Assembly: GCA_937925685.1 (NCBI GenBank)
Contig: CALAMI010000008.1
Span: 1 to 64,000 of the forward strand
Length of the DNA: 64,000 nucleotides
Direction of reading: 5' to 3'
Source of the DNA: Candidatus Binatia bacterium
GTDB lineage: Bacteria; Desulfobacterota; Binatia; HRBIN30
Below are positions 33,419-43,058 of this stretch, piece by piece (position 1 is the first letter of the stretch; every line of letters begins with the position of its first letter). A program made the position numbers and the translations under genes. The notes beneath the pieces were generated by a model. The model worked only from the letters and a program-made list of their open reading frames with translations. It was not told where the DNA came from and did not search any database.

Positions 33419-35308
33419 ATGATGAGGAACTCAGATTGGTTGAGGTGGCTCATCGTCGCGGTGGCAATCACGGTTCCGGCCGCCGCGCCGTCTTCGGCCG
33501 TGCCGCGCCAGGGAAACGGGCCAGTTTGCGGTAACGGCATCGTGGATGAAGGAGAAGAGTGCGACGACGGCGGCATTTGCATCGGCGGTCCACGTGCTGG
33601 CCACCGTTGCGCAAGCGAGGATGAGTGCGAAGCGGGTGGAGTCTGTGTCGGAGGACCTCGAGAGGGAGTGCAGTGCGACGAGCACAGCGATTGCCCCTTT
33701 GGAGCCTGCATCCGTTGTAGACCTTTTGGTGGCGACGGATGCGCCGCCAACTGTACGAAAGAGACAGATGTTGCGACCAATTTCATTCCTGGATTGGTCA
33801 AAGGAAACGACCTTGTCCCAGGCACGAGCGGAATTATTGTCAACAGTGGTTTCCTCAATTTGGCAATCGCAGTGCGTGGGTTTCAGACGTGGAGTTTAGG
33901 CAAACAGCGCGACGGTAAAATTCCGGTAGCCGTTCGAGCGCAGTCGGTAGACTTTCCACGGGTGTCGATCTCTGGAATCGTTTGCGGTTGTGCACGAGGG
34001 ATACCCGTGAAGACTTGTGGGGGCACGCTGTTCGATGCGGATGGGGTAACGCTGTCGCAGGAATGTACGCCGGTGTTGACCAGAGGTGACGCCGAGTGTG
34101 AGGGCCGCTTTCCATGCGCCTTCGTTAACGGTCCAGGGAACGCGGCTGCCGGAGTCGTTGGTTGCGATGGATTGGAAGCGGTCAACGTCTCTTTGATACG
34201 TGACTGCGGAGCCCCCGAAGGCGTACCCCCCAGTTCTCCCGTGCCCAGGATTCACGGGGGAGGTGGTGTAGGTTCTGCGCTGGTGACGTCGAGCACACTC
34301 ATTACAGCGGTGGTTGGGGCCTGTTCTGGATCTGATGCAGCGATGGGCCCCGACGGGGAGTTTTGTACAGACGATGATGATTGGCTCGCATCCCCACGGT
34401 TGTTGTTCACGTTGCCGGCAACCACGGGGACCGCGTCGGTCCTGGTGGAAAATGCCAGCAACCAGCCAGGGGTGGAGCTGGGCCCGGTTTCGGTGGAAGG
34501 ACAACCGTTTGCCTGCGACTTACTGGCCCAGGGCGTTGCCCAGGGAGCCGTGCTGACAGGAGTGTTAGCGGCGTGTGATCAGAACCCCTTGGGAGATTTA
34601 GTGGCACGGTCGGTCCTCTCAATTGGCGAGCCGAGGGCCACTCCAACTCCGGAGCCGACTGGGCCCACCCCAACGCCAACAGCCACGCCGTTGTTGATTC
34701 GGGGTGACCGACGAGATCCGCGGCGTGCGTCAGGGTGCCAAGCGGCCTGGCGTGTCATGAGTGTGAATCCGTTGATGGATCGTTTTGGTCGGGCAGCAAA
34801 CCGGGTCTTGTGTACGGATGGGGACCCGTCCTGCGATTTTGCCTTCAACCGCCCGGGCCTCTGTGAGTTTTTAGTGCAGGTGTGTTTGAACGTCGTGGAC
34901 CCAATTTTCTCGGCTTGCCGACCAAATGGAGTGCGCTCGGTCGAAATCCTGCGTCCGGACCCCCGCAAAGCGCGCTTGCAGCCCGTGCAGGAAGTGCTGG
35001 CCACAAACCGGTTTGCCCTGGAGTCAGCACTGCAGCACTTACGCGACCCCGCACGCCCAGGCGCCGGTTTTGTGTTCCGGCCGCCGGTGCAGCCGCAGCA
35101 GTTCAATTTCTGTAGTGCTCCCTTCCCGGTGCAGGTGCTCGTCGGTGGCCTGCGCAGCGCGAGCGTGACCTTGGCGTTACAAACTCAAGATTTCTCGTTC
35201 CCAGCACGGCGAGAGCTTTCCAGCCTTTCACTTGTGTGTAAGCGACCGCCCCAACGTTCGGGCGGCGAAGGAGACCCGACGCCCTTGCCGACGACTGAGG
35301 AAAATTAG
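33419..35308 (+). CDS. Secreted Cys-rich protein, paralogue with a different C-terminal domain
   Basis: A 629-residue exported protein. ATG 33419 (or the adjacent 33422) begins a signal peptide to about residue 27. It opens with CGNGIVDEGEECDDG (37-51), then two tandem Cys-rich modules (CIGGPRAGHRC...; CVGGPREGVQC...CPFGAC) and GGDGCAANC. Its central domain parallels the protein at 30897-32207: GTSGIIVNSG, CGCARG...KTCGGT, NGPGNAAAGVVGC, and GPDGEFCTDDD. After a Thr/Pro linker (TPTPEPTGPTPTPTATP) comes a ~200-residue domain absent from the paralogue, with several cysteines, that I cannot identify. It ends in a Pro/Thr/Glu tail. The paralogue has an EF-hand pair there, so the C-terminal module has been exchanged. 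Confidence 0.85.
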   Translation: MMRNSDWLRWLIVAVAITVPAAAPSSAVPRQGNGPVCGNGIVDEGEECDDGGICIGGPRAGHRCASEDECEAGGVCVGGPREGVQCDEHSDCPFGACIRCRPFGGDGCAANCTKETDVATNFIPGLVKGNDLVPGTSGIIVNSGFLNLAIAVRGFQTWSLGKQRDGKIPVAVRAQSVDFPRVSISGIVCGCARGIPVKTCGGTLFDADGVTLSQECTPVLTRGDAECEGRFPCAFVNGPGNAAAGVVGCDGLEAVNVSLIRDCGAPEGVPPSSPVPRIHGGGGVGSALVTSSTLITAVVGACSGSDAAMGPDGEFCTDDDDWLASPRLLFTLPATTGTASVLVENASNQPGVELGPVSVEGQPFACDLLAQGVAQGAVLTGVLAACDQNPLGDLVARSVLSIGEPRATPTPEPTGPTPTPTATPLLIRGDRRDPRRASGCQAAWRVMSVNPLMDRFGRAANRVLCTDGDPSCDFAFNRPGLCEFLVQVCLNVVDPIFSACRPNGVRSVEILRPDPRKARLQPVQEVLATNRFALESALQHLRDPARPGAGFVFRPPVQPQQFNFCSAPFPVQVLVGGLRSASVTLALQTQDFSFPARRELSSLSLVCKRPPQRSGGEGDPTPLPTTEEN

Positions 35309-35356
35309 CGCTCGACTTGATCAGTGCCCAGCGATGCCATAGGCGCCGGGGCGACG

Positions 35357-36799
35357 ATGGTGTTGGTGCGCAAGTGGTTCCTCAGTGCGCTTGCCCTTGT
35401 CCACCTTGCCGCGTTTTTGTCCCTAGCCAGCCAAGTCGACTGGCTCATTGGTTCGCGAGGACTATTGCCTGCCGAGGTTTGGCTCGAGGAGCTACGGGGG
35501 CGGGTGGCGCTGTGGCAGTTACCCACGGTTTTTTGGTTCGATGCCTCGGATATCACTTTGCGCTTCGCGGCAGTGCTGGGCGCGGTGCTCGCCCTTGGGC
35601 TGTTATTGGGCGTTTATCCCCGACTGCTGCTCGTTGCTTTGTGGGTGCTTTACCTTTCGTTTGTTTCTGCTGGCCAGACGTTCTTTGCCTTTCAGTGGGA
35701 CAATTTGCTCCTCGAAGCCACGTTGCTTGCCTGTTGGCTTGCCCCTTGGCACCGTCGCGGACTGGAGCGGGAACCCCATCCAGCCACGATCTTCTTGATG
35801 CAGTGGCTGCTGGTCCGACTCCACGTGGAATCGGGCTTAGCGAAGCTACTCTCAGGTGACCCCAGTTGGCGGGACCTCACGGCCCTGGTCACGTATTACG
35901 AGACGGCCCCATTGCCGACCTGCCTTGCATGGTTTGCTCATCAGTTACCCCTGTTCATTCATCGTGTGGCGGCATTGGCGACGCTCGTCGTCGAAGTCGC
36001 TTTGCCATGGGGTATCTGGGGTCCGAGGCCGATCCGCCGTATAGCCGTGTATTGCCTTGTGCTTCTGCAGATTTTGATTTTGGCGACAGCGAATTATGGA
36101 TTTTTCAATTACCTAACTCTCGCCTTGTGCCTTTGGGGTCTAAACGATCAGGACATTCGAGCGGTCGGCCGTCGTCTCGGGATGCACGCGGCAAGCATGC
36201 CCGGAAATGCTGGCGTGCAGCGACCATCGCGGGTTTCGCTACTTGCAGGGTGGTTGTTTGCGGGGACGTGGGCGGTTGTTGCTGTGGTACCCTTTTTCCA
36301 TTTCCTTCCCGCGGTGCAGGATAGCTTCGCCGAGTTGCGGCAGTGGCTCCAACCTTGGCGGGCCGTGAACGCTTATCATTTGTTTGCCACGATGACGTAC
36401 GTTCGGTACGAGGCTGTGATCGAAGGTTCGGAAGACGGCCAAGTGTGGCGGGAGTATGAATTTCGTTACAAGCCAGGGAACGTACACCGCTCTCCTGCGA
36501 TTGTCGCACCGCATCAGCCGCGCGTGGATTTTCAACTGTGGTTTTTGCTGTTGCGAGGTCGCGCACCGCGGGATCGGTACTTTCTGAACTTATTAATGCG
36601 GTTGCTGACCAACCCGGGCGACGTTGAGGAGTTATTTGCCTCCGACCCGTTTTCAGGTCGTACACCTCACGCGTTACGCGTTTGGGTTTACCGCTATCGA
36701 TTTACTGACTGGGGTACGTGGAGCTCGACCGGGGCCTGGTGGCAACGCGAACCGGTGGCCATGCTCGGTCCAATAGAACGCGGCAGCCCTGGGCGTTGA
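35357..36799 (+). CDS. Lipase maturation factor (LMF)-family membrane protein
   Basis: A 480-residue polytopic protein. Family hallmarks are FFAFQWDNLLLEATLLACWLAP without its last residues shortened here to FQWDNLLLEA, then RLHVESGLAKLLSGDPSWRD, LTALVTYYETAPLPT and the C-terminal soluble motif AVNAYHLFATMTYVRYE. In animals LMF1 helps lipases fold in the ER; bacterial members have no proven role. About eight membrane helices precede a C-terminal globular region. ATG 35357 is preferred over GTG 35324 because hydrophobic homology starts there. It lies 48 bases after the secreted protein gene, so it may assist folding or modification of exported proteins; that is speculation. Confidence 0.85.
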   Translation: MVLVRKWFLSALALVHLAAFLSLASQVDWLIGSRGLLPAEVWLEELRGRVALWQLPTVFWFDASDITLRFAAVLGAVLALGLLLGVYPRLLLVALWVLYLSFVSAGQTFFAFQWDNLLLEATLLACWLAPWHRRGLEREPHPATIFLMQWLLVRLHVESGLAKLLSGDPSWRDLTALVTYYETAPLPTCLAWFAHQLPLFIHRVAALATLVVEVALPWGIWGPRPIRRIAVYCLVLLQILILATANYGFFNYLTLALCLWGLNDQDIRAVGRRLGMHAASMPGNAGVQRPSRVSLLAGWLFAGTWAVVAVVPFFHFLPAVQDSFAELRQWLQPWRAVNAYHLFATMTYVRYEAVIEGSEDGQVWREYEFRYKPGNVHRSPAIVAPHQPRVDFQLWFLLLRGRAPRDRYFLNLLMRLLTNPGDVEELFASDPFSGRTPHALRVWVYRYRFTDWGTWSSTGAWWQREPVAMLGPIERGSPGR

Positions 36800-37058
36800 T
36801 CTCGCTCGATCGCCTATGCTGTATAGAGGGGCCCCTGGTTCAGCCTGTGCGCGGACCCAGGACCGTTTGAAGCTCCAAGGCGCAGCGCCGACTGCTGAAA
36901 GGTTCCCCAGATAAACGCACGGTACGCGGGAATCGCAGAGCTAGCCTGGCGATGCTGCCCCCGAAGATAGACAGGTCCAGTCTCCTAACTCTAGCTTGCC
37001 GTAAGCTGTGCTCGAGCGTACAACCTGCAAAGATCTTGGCTCTTTTCGGGAGACAATC

Positions 37059-38261
37059 ATGGAAGGGGAACATCTGAGGTTCGGCATTTTTCTCGCGCCA
37101 TTTCACCCTGTCGGGCAGAATCCGACACTGGCTCTGCAGCGTGATTTTGAACTGATCGAGTGGTTGGATTGGCTGGGTTTCGACGAAGCATGGATCGGCG
37201 AACATCATTCGGCAGGTTATGAGATCATTGCCTGCCCCGAGGTCTTTATTGCGGCTGCTGCGGAGCGTACGCGTCGCATCAAACTGGGAACGGGGGTTGT
37301 CTCGCTCCCGTATCATCACCCGCTGATGGTGGCTGAACGCATCATGCAGCTCGACCACCAGACCCGTGGCCGAGTGATGTTTGGCGTCGGTCCCGGGGCG
37401 TTGCCATCCGACGCTTTCATGATGGGTATTGAGGTTGAGCGCCAGCGCGACATGATGGACGAGGCCTTGGCCGCTTTGGTTCCGCTTTTGCGGGGCGAAG
37501 CTGTTACCATGGAAACAGAGTGGTTCAAACTGCGTGATGCCCGTTTGCAACTCGCGCCTTTTACCAAGCCACATGTAGAAATCGCCGTTGCATCGCAGGT
37601 TTCCCCTGCCGGTGCCCGTGCTGCCGGAAAGTACGGCTTGAGCTTGCTCTCGCTCGGGGCGACGACAACGGGCGGCTTTAACGCATTGGCGTCGAATTGG
37701 GAAATTTGCGAGACAAAAGCTCGCCAGTACGGGCAGCAGGTGTCTCGCAAAAATTGGCGCTTGGTGGGGCCCATGCACGTGGCCGAAACACGAGATAAGG
37801 CGAGGGAAAACGTCAAGTTTGGCTTGAAAGCGTGGCTCGATTACTTTCGAGAGGTGGCCGCTTTGCCGCTGGCGCCGGAAGGGCCCATCGACGACGCTGT
37901 GGATGCAATGATTGCTTCAGGCTTGGCGGTCATCGGTACGCCAGAGGACGCGGTTGCCCAGATTTACCGTCTCAAAGAGCAGTCCGGTGGCTTTGGGTGC
38001 TTCTTGCAAATGGCGCACGAGTGGGCGGACCGGGAATCGACCTTACGAAGCTACGAATTGTTTGCCCGCTATGTCATGCCCGAATTTCAGGGGGCCCTTC
38101 ACGCCCCACGCGCATCGCGCGACTGGGCAGCGGCGAATCGCACGACGTTCATCGGAGCCGCCGTTCAAGCCATTATGAGCCAAATTGCTCGACATACGGA
38201 AGAGCAGCAACAGCAGCAGAAGAAGGGGGCAACGCAGCCAGCCCGAAAAACTGGGAGTTGA
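37059..38261 (+). CDS. LLM-class flavin-dependent monooxygenase (limonene-monooxygenase-like)
   Basis: A 400-residue bacterial-luciferase-fold oxidoreductase using reduced FMN and oxygen. RFGIFLAPFHPVGQNPTLAL, DEAWIGEHHSAGYEII and KLGTGVVSLPYHHPLMVA are typical of the LimB-like group that oxidises terpenes or other hydrophobic ketones. The substrate cannot be read from sequence. ATG 37059 is chosen from homology; the ribosome-binding site is weak. The C-terminus has a low-complexity tail with five consecutive Gln followed by Lys, beyond the family's usual end. The gene stands alone, with no flavin reductase next to it. Confidence 0.88.
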   Translation: MEGEHLRFGIFLAPFHPVGQNPTLALQRDFELIEWLDWLGFDEAWIGEHHSAGYEIIACPEVFIAAAAERTRRIKLGTGVVSLPYHHPLMVAERIMQLDHQTRGRVMFGVGPGALPSDAFMMGIEVERQRDMMDEALAALVPLLRGEAVTMETEWFKLRDARLQLAPFTKPHVEIAVASQVSPAGARAAGKYGLSLLSLGATTTGGFNALASNWEICETKARQYGQQVSRKNWRLVGPMHVAETRDKARENVKFGLKAWLDYFREVAALPLAPEGPIDDAVDAMIASGLAVIGTPEDAVAQIYRLKEQSGGFGCFLQMAHEWADRESTLRSYELFARYVMPEFQGALHAPRASRDWAAANRTTFIGAAVQAIMSQIARHTEEQQQQQKKGATQPARKTGS

Positions 38262-38369
38262 AAAGGGCTCAGGGGAGGTTGCTGGCCGTTCGCGGGACGT
38301 CTCGACGGGAGAGACAGGCTTTGCTCGTTTCGCAGGTACCGCGGCTGAGCTTGGGTTTGACGGTTTCAT

Positions 38370-39134
38370 TTACGGGGCCGCGAATTGGCGAAGCACGGTA
38401 AGAGATCGCAGCGGCCGGCGCAGGTGGGGTGCCAGTAGCCCTGACAGCGCAAGCGCGGTTTCGCTGAGAGCCGTGCTGTCGAACCGCTGCGCTTGCGCCT
38501 CGTAGAGCGGGAGCTGTTTGAGGTCCAGCAAAAGTTTTAATGTTGCACCTCGGACGGGGAGCAAACTGCGCTGGGTGGAACGCGGCGAGCAGCTGGAACA
38601 GAATACGGCGCTGTGCTCGAGGTCAAGCACCGCGTCGGTGGCAGCACCGAACACCATCCGACAACGAGAGCACTCGGTGAACTGCGGCCCATACCCGGCT
38701 TGTTGCAGGAGCTGCATTTCGAAGGCACGGAGAAACGGTGCAGTTGCAGGCCCAGTGACGAGTAAGTTTAACGCCTCGTCCAATAGGTGGAAAAGTTCCG
38801 GGACGCCTTGCGCCTCTTCCGTCAGCACGTCGACGAGTTCGACGAGGTACTGTCCGTAGGCTAAACGCTGTGGATCGCTATAGCTTGTGGCCGGCCGGCG
38901 AAGCTCGCAGCGCTCTAAGAAAACGAGACCAGGAACTGGGCGTGGCCGGTAATGCATGCACACCCGCGCCAACGGATCCAGGCAATTTGCAAAGCGCCGT
39001 TTCGAATTCTTTGCTCCCTTGGCAATGCCCGTGAGTTTACCAGCTTGGTCGGTCAGGAACGTGACGATTTTGTCGGCTTCCGCATAGGAGCGTACCCGGA
39101 GGATGATTGCCTCATGAGCGACGCTTTGGACCAC
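38370..39134 (-). CDS. recO: DNA repair protein RecO
   Basis: A 254-residue recombination mediator that with RecF/RecR loads RecA on SSB-coated DNA. It has an N-terminal OB fold (EAIILRVRSYAEADKIVTFLT, GKLTGIAKGAKNSKRRFA) and a helical C-terminal domain with a zinc site (CSRC...FCSSC). The longest frame starts at 39335, but RecO homology begins at the GTG at 39134, preceded by GGTGAG; the extra 67 residues would run into the grpE promoter region. The gene is divergent from grpE. Confidence 0.88.
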   Translation of the reverse strand: MVQSVAHEAIILRVRSYAEADKIVTFLTDQAGKLTGIAKGAKNSKRRFANCLDPLARVCMHYRPRPVPGLVFLERCELRRPATSYSDPQRLAYGQYLVELVDVLTEEAQGVPELFHLLDEALNLLVTGPATAPFLRAFEMQLLQQAGYGPQFTECSRCRMVFGAATDAVLDLEHSAVFCSSCSPRSTQRSLLPVRGATLKLLLDLKQLPLYEAQAQRFDSTALSETALALSGLLAPHLRRPLRSLTVLRQFAAP

Positions 39135-39165
39135 GGTCTTCTCACCAAACCACGGATGACTTTGC

Positions 39166-39194
39166 TTGACAAGGCGGAAATGCGTTCTTAGCTT
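39166..39194 (+). promoter_or_regulatory. Possible promoter for grpE-dnaK-dnaJ
   Basis: TTGACA (39166-39171) with TAGCTT after 17 bases (39189-39194), about 55 bases upstream of grpE. No CIRCE inverted repeat and no clear sigma32 element are visible, so heat-shock control is not evident. Confidence 0.4.
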
Positions 39195-39248
39195 CCAGAC
39201 CGCTTTCCGTGTACTCTCCGCGACGCACTGCCAAGGGGCAAACGCATT

Positions 39249-39875
39249 ATGACCGACGCAATCAAGGACAATACGTTGACGAGCCCGGAAAAAGCCAACG
39301 GCACCGATACGGAAACGGCTGAGAATCAAGCGCAATCAGCTCCGTCATCGGGCCGAGAGGAACTCGAGGAGCTTCGGGCAAAAGTACGCGAGCTCGAGCT
39401 CGAGGTCGAGGAGGCGCGTAAAGCCTACCTTTACGAGCGTGCTGAGCTCGAAAACTTTAAAAAGCGCGTGCAGCGAGAACAGGCTGACTTGATGCGTTTC
39501 GCTACCGAGCCGTTGGTGCGCGATCTCTTGCCGGTGGTGGATAATCTCGAAAGGGCACTACAGCACGCAAAAGCGGGGGAGCAGTCCATCATCCAAGGCG
39601 TGGAGCTAACCCTAAAGATGTTTCTGGACGCACTCCAGCGACACGGAGTAACCCGGGTGGAAGCTATTGGGGAAGTTTTTGACCCCGCGCTCCATGAGGC
39701 GGTGGCGCACCTGGCCTCGGAGGAACATGACGCAAACCGCGTGATCGAACAACATCAAGTGGGCTATATGCTCCACGATCGGCTCGTCCGCCCAGCCTTG
39801 GTCAGTGTAAGCCGTGGCCGTGTCAATGGGGGAGCAAATGGAAGTTCGCTTGCAGCAACGGAAGAGAGTGATTAA
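39249..39875 (+). CDS. grpE: Nucleotide exchange factor GrpE
   Basis: A 208-residue homodimeric exchange factor that releases ADP from DnaK. A disordered acidic N-terminus (1-35) leads into a long coiled coil (about 36-75). The family core includes ELENFKKRVQREQADLMRFA and LLPVVDNLERAL, then the beta domain with FDPALHEAVAHL and a VGYMLHDRLVRPALVSVS ending. AAGGGG precedes the ATG. dnaK follows 65 bases downstream and recO is divergent. hrcA, often first in such operons, is missing here. Confidence 0.96.
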   Translation: MTDAIKDNTLTSPEKANGTDTETAENQAQSAPSSGREELEELRAKVRELELEVEEARKAYLYERAELENFKKRVQREQADLMRFATEPLVRDLLPVVDNLERALQHAKAGEQSIIQGVELTLKMFLDALQRHGVTRVEAIGEVFDPALHEAVAHLASEEHDANRVIEQHQVGYMLHDRLVRPALVSVSRGRVNGGANGSSLAATEESD

Positions 39876-39940
39876 CGCTCGCAGTGGTCCAATAACGTTA
39901 AACGAGGCGCGTGAAGGACACGCGAAGGAGATAGAGGGCG

Positions 39941-41854
39941 ATGAGTAAAGCGATTGGTATCGATCTTGGCACGACAAACTCATGCGTGGCGGTGATGGAG
40001 GGTGGCGAGCCTAAAGTCATCACCAACGCCGAAGGCGGAAGAATTACGCCTTCGGTCGTGGCGTTTACCGATTCTGGCGAAATCCTCGTGGGGCAGATTG
40101 CTTACCGGCAAGCCATTACGAACCCGGAAAACACGATTTTTGCGGTAAAGCGGCTCATGGGTCGAAAGCACAACGACCCTGAGGTACAGCGTGCCATGAA
40201 GGTGCTGCCCTATAAAATTGTGTCTGCCGAGAACGGCGACGCTTGGGTGGAAGTGCGGGGTAAGCGGTACAGTCCCCCAGAAATCTCTGCCTTCATCCTT
40301 CAAAAGATGAAGAGAACCGCAGAGGACTACCTCGGTGAGCCGGTAACCGACGCGGTGATCACAGTGCCGGCTTATTTCAACGACAGCCAGCGTCAGGCCA
40401 CGAAGGATGCGGGCCGGATCGCCGGTCTAAACGTGCTCCGGATTATCAACGAGCCGACGGCCGCCGCTTTAGCGTACGGCTTGGATAAAAAGAAAGACGA
40501 GAAGATTGCTGTGTTTGACCTTGGTGGGGGTACGTTCGACATCTCCATCTTGGAAATTGGCGATGGTGTATTCGAAGTAAAGGCGACCAACGGTGACACT
40601 TTTCTCGGCGGAGTCGATTTCGATCAGCGCATTATCGAGTACCTGGCGGATGAGTTCCGTAAGGATCACGGCATCGACTTACGCAAGGACCGCATGGCCT
40701 TACAGCGGCTTAAGGAAGCGGCCGAGAAGGCGAAATGCGAACTGTCTACCTCGATGGAGACAGAAATCAATTTGCCGTTTATCACCGCCGATGCCTCGGG
40801 ACCCAAGCACCTGAATATGAAGCTCACGCGCGCTAAACTCGAGGCATTGTGTGCTGACCTGCTCGATCGGCTCGAAGGGCCGTGCCTAGCTGCGCTAAAA
40901 GACGCGGGACTCAGCGCGAGTGACATCGATGAGGTGATCCTCGTCGGTGGAATGACACGCATGCCAGCCGTCCAAGCGCGTGTGCGTAAGTTGTTTGGCA
41001 AAGAGCCGCACAAGGGTGTCAATCCCGACGAGGTGGTAGCCGTCGGCGCCGCGATCCAGGCCGGTGTTCTCCGCGGCGAGGTAAAAGACGTTCTCTTGTT
41101 GGATGTCACGCCTTTGTCGCTGGGGATCGAGACACTCGGTGGGGTCTTCACCAAGATTATCGAACGAAACACGACGATTCCGACCCGTAAGAGCCAGATC
41201 TTTTCCACCGCTACTGACAACCAGACTGCAGTGACCATCCGAGTGTACCAAGGCGAACGAGAGATGGCCGCAGATAACAAGCTCCTCGGTCAGTTCGATC
41301 TCGTGGGTATTCCACCGGCACCGCGGGGAGTGCCGCAGATTGAAGTGACCTTTGACATCGATGCTAACGGCATTGTGCACGTATCCGCCAAGGACCTTGG
41401 CACCGGCAAAGAGCAGTCCATTCGTATCACGGCGTCAAGCGGTCTTACGGAAGAGGAAATTAAACGCATGGTCAAAGAGGCAGAGATGCACGCTGCTGAA
41501 GACCGCAAGCGGCGCGAGACAGCTGAAGCGCGCAACCAGCTCGATGCGTTGGTGTATCAGACCGAGAAAAACCTGAAGGAGCATGGCGCTGCCCTTGACC
41601 AGCCGACGCGTAGCGCCATTGAAGATGCACTCGCGCAAGCCAAGAAGGAACTTGAGGGGAACGATGCAGAGGCCATGCGACGCGCGGCTGAGCGACTCAC
41701 CCAGTCGGCTCATAAGCTTGCCGAGGTGATCTACCACCGGGCCCGTGGGGCGACGGCGCAGAGCCAAGGTGGTGAGGATCGTAGCGGGGCTTCGACGCAA
41801 CGTGGTGGCGATGATGCCGTCGATGCTGACTTCGAAGAAGTAAAAGGTTCGTAG
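39941..41854 (+). CDS. dnaK: Chaperone DnaK (Hsp70)
   Basis: A 637-residue Hsp70. The ATPase domain starts with [15 protein letters not shown] and contains [29 protein letters not shown] and [13 protein letters not shown]. The interdomain linker reads [14 protein letters not shown], followed by the substrate-binding beta domain and helical lid. The disordered tail ends [13 protein letters not shown], close to the usual DADFEEV terminus. GGAG lies upstream of ATG 39941. It works with GrpE and DnaJ encoded on either side. A terminator follows before dnaJ. Confidence 0.98.
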   Translation: MSKAIGIDLGTTNSCVAVMEGGEPKVITNAEGGRITPSVVAFTDSGEILVGQIAYRQAITNPENTIFAVKRLMGRKHNDPEVQRAMKVLPYKIVSAENGDAWVEVRGKRYSPPEISAFILQKMKRTAEDYLGEPVTDAVITVPAYFNDSQRQATKDAGRIAGLNVLRIINEPTAAALAYGLDKKKDEKIAVFDLGGGTFDISILEIGDGVFEVKATNGDTFLGGVDFDQRIIEYLADEFRKDHGIDLRKDRMALQRLKEAAEKAKCELSTSMETEINLPFITADASGPKHLNMKLTRAKLEALCADLLDRLEGPCLAALKDAGLSASDIDEVILVGGMTRMPAVQARVRKLFGKEPHKGVNPDEVVAVGAAIQAGVLRGEVKDVLLLDVTPLSLGIETLGGVFTKIIERNTTIPTRKSQIFSTATDNQTAVTIRVYQGEREMAADNKLLGQFDLVGIPPAPRGVPQIEVTFDIDANGIVHVSAKDLGTGKEQSIRITASSGLTEEEIKRMVKEAEMHAAEDRKRRETAEARNQLDALVYQTEKNLKEHGAALDQPTRSAIEDALAQAKKELEGNDAEAMRRAAERLTQSAHKLAEVIYHRARGATAQSQGGEDRSGASTQRGGDDAVDADFEEVKGS

Positions 41855-41882
41855 GCGACCCCGATGCTTCGTATGCACAAAG

Positions 41883-41913
41883 GCCCTCCCTCGACCATGA
41901 GGGAGGGCTTTTG
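41883..41913 (+). terminator. Terminator between dnaK and dnaJ
   Basis: GCCCTCCCTC (41883-41892) pairs perfectly with GAGGGAGGGC (41899-41908) around a six-base loop, followed by TTTTG. It sits 28 bases after dnaK and 27 before dnaJ, so it probably sets a higher dnaK than dnaJ output. Confidence 0.85.
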
Positions 41914-41939
41914 TATCTTGGGCGGGAGGTCTCTCGACG

Positions 41940-43058
41940 GTGCCGGGCAAGCGAGATTATTACGAAATTTTGGGTGTTAGGCGTTCGGCGAGCTCGGAAG
42001 AGATTAAAAAGGCGTACCGCAAGCTCGCGTTGAAGTATCACCCGGATCGGAATCCAGGCGACAAGGAGGCAGAGGAAAAATTCAAGGAAGCCTCCGAAGC
42101 CTATCAGGTCTTGAGCGATCCCGAGCGCCGCGCCCAGTATGATCGTTTCGGGCACGCGGCCTTCGAGCAAGGGGGGGCAGGTTGTGGGGGGTTTGACTTT
42201 TCCGCGAGCACCTTCGAGGATTTGTTCGGTGAAATCTTCGGAGAGTTTTTTGGAACGAGCGGAAAAAGAAGTCGTTCGCGAGCGCGGCGCGGGGAGGATC
42301 TGCGTTACGACTTGGAAATTTCTTTTGAAGAGGCAGCCTTTGGCACGGAAAAAACCATCCAAGTGCCGCGGCTTGCGAGCTGTGACGCGTGCCGCGGCCG
42401 CGGCACGAAGGACGGCGCTGAGCGTGCAACTTGCCCGACTTGCCGTGGTGTAGGCCAGGTTCGCTACCAACAAGGCTTTTTCACCATCGCCAAGACCTGC
42501 GGCCAATGTGCGGGCCAGGGAACGATCATACGGGACCCTTGCCGTGTGTGCGGAGGTTCGGGGGTGGTGCAAAAAACACGGGCCCTGAACGTGCGCATCC
42601 CCGCCGGAGTTGACACGGGAACTCGCCTGAAGCTCAGTGGCGAGGGAGAAGTTGGTCGAGGCGGAGGGCCCCCGGGAGACTTGTACGTCGTCTTGCGGGT
42701 CCGCGAGCACCCACTGTTTCGCCGCGAGGGCGTGGATGTACTCTGTGAGGTTCCCATTAGTTTCACCCAAGCAGCGCTTGGAGCGGAAATCGAAGTGCCC
42801 ACGCTCGAGGGTAAAGTGAAGCTGAAAATCCCAGCCGGTACCCAATCGGGCACTGTGCTTCGACTGCGGGGAAAAGGTGTGCCCGAACTCCAAGGGCATG
42901 GCCGCGGAGATCAACTGGTGCGGATTTTGGTTGAAGTTCCTCGCAAACTGTCGCAAAAGCAGCGGGAGCTTTTGGAAGAATTTGCCCGACTCAGCGGCGA
43001 GGAAGTTCACCCCTTGGCAAAGGGTTTTTTTGAAAAAATGAAGGAGATTTTCGGTTGA
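41940..43058 (+). CDS. dnaJ: Co-chaperone DnaJ (Hsp40)
   Basis: A 372-residue type I Hsp40. The J domain (about 5-70) has the DnaK-stimulating HPD in [10 protein letters not shown]. The Gly/Phe region is short. Four zinc-finger repeats follow: [24 protein letters not shown] and CRVCGGSG, then two substrate-binding beta domains and a C-terminal dimerisation tail. The start is GTG 41940 with GGGAGG upstream. Its last base is shared with the next start codon (TGATG), so the downstream lipoprotein is translationally coupled. Confidence 0.97.
   Translation: MPGKRDYYEILGVRRSASSEEIKKAYRKLALKYHPDRNPGDKEAEEKFKEASEAYQVLSDPERRAQYDRFGHAAFEQGGAGCGGFDFSASTFEDLFGEIFGEFFGTSGKRSRSRARRGEDLRYDLEISFEEAAFGTEKTIQVPRLASCDACRGRGTKDGAERATCPTCRGVGQVRYQQGFFTIAKTCGQCAGQGTIIRDPCRVCGGSGVVQKTRALNVRIPAGVDTGTRLKLSGEGEVGRGGGPPGDLYVVLRVREHPLFRREGVDVLCEVPISFTQAALGAEIEVPTLEGKVKLKIPAGTQSGTVLRLRGKGVPELQGHGRGDQLVRILVEVPRKLSQKQRELLEEFARLSGEEVHPLAKGFFEKMKEIFG

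Noticed and set aside
36840..37778. 312-codon minus-strand frame
   Set aside because: Antisense to the LLM oxidoreductase and without domains or ribosome-binding site.
39135..39248. CIRCE or sigma32 element before grpE
   Set aside because: No TTAGCACTC/GAGTGCTAA repeat and no CCCCAT-type -10 found; only a sigma70-like pair is visible.
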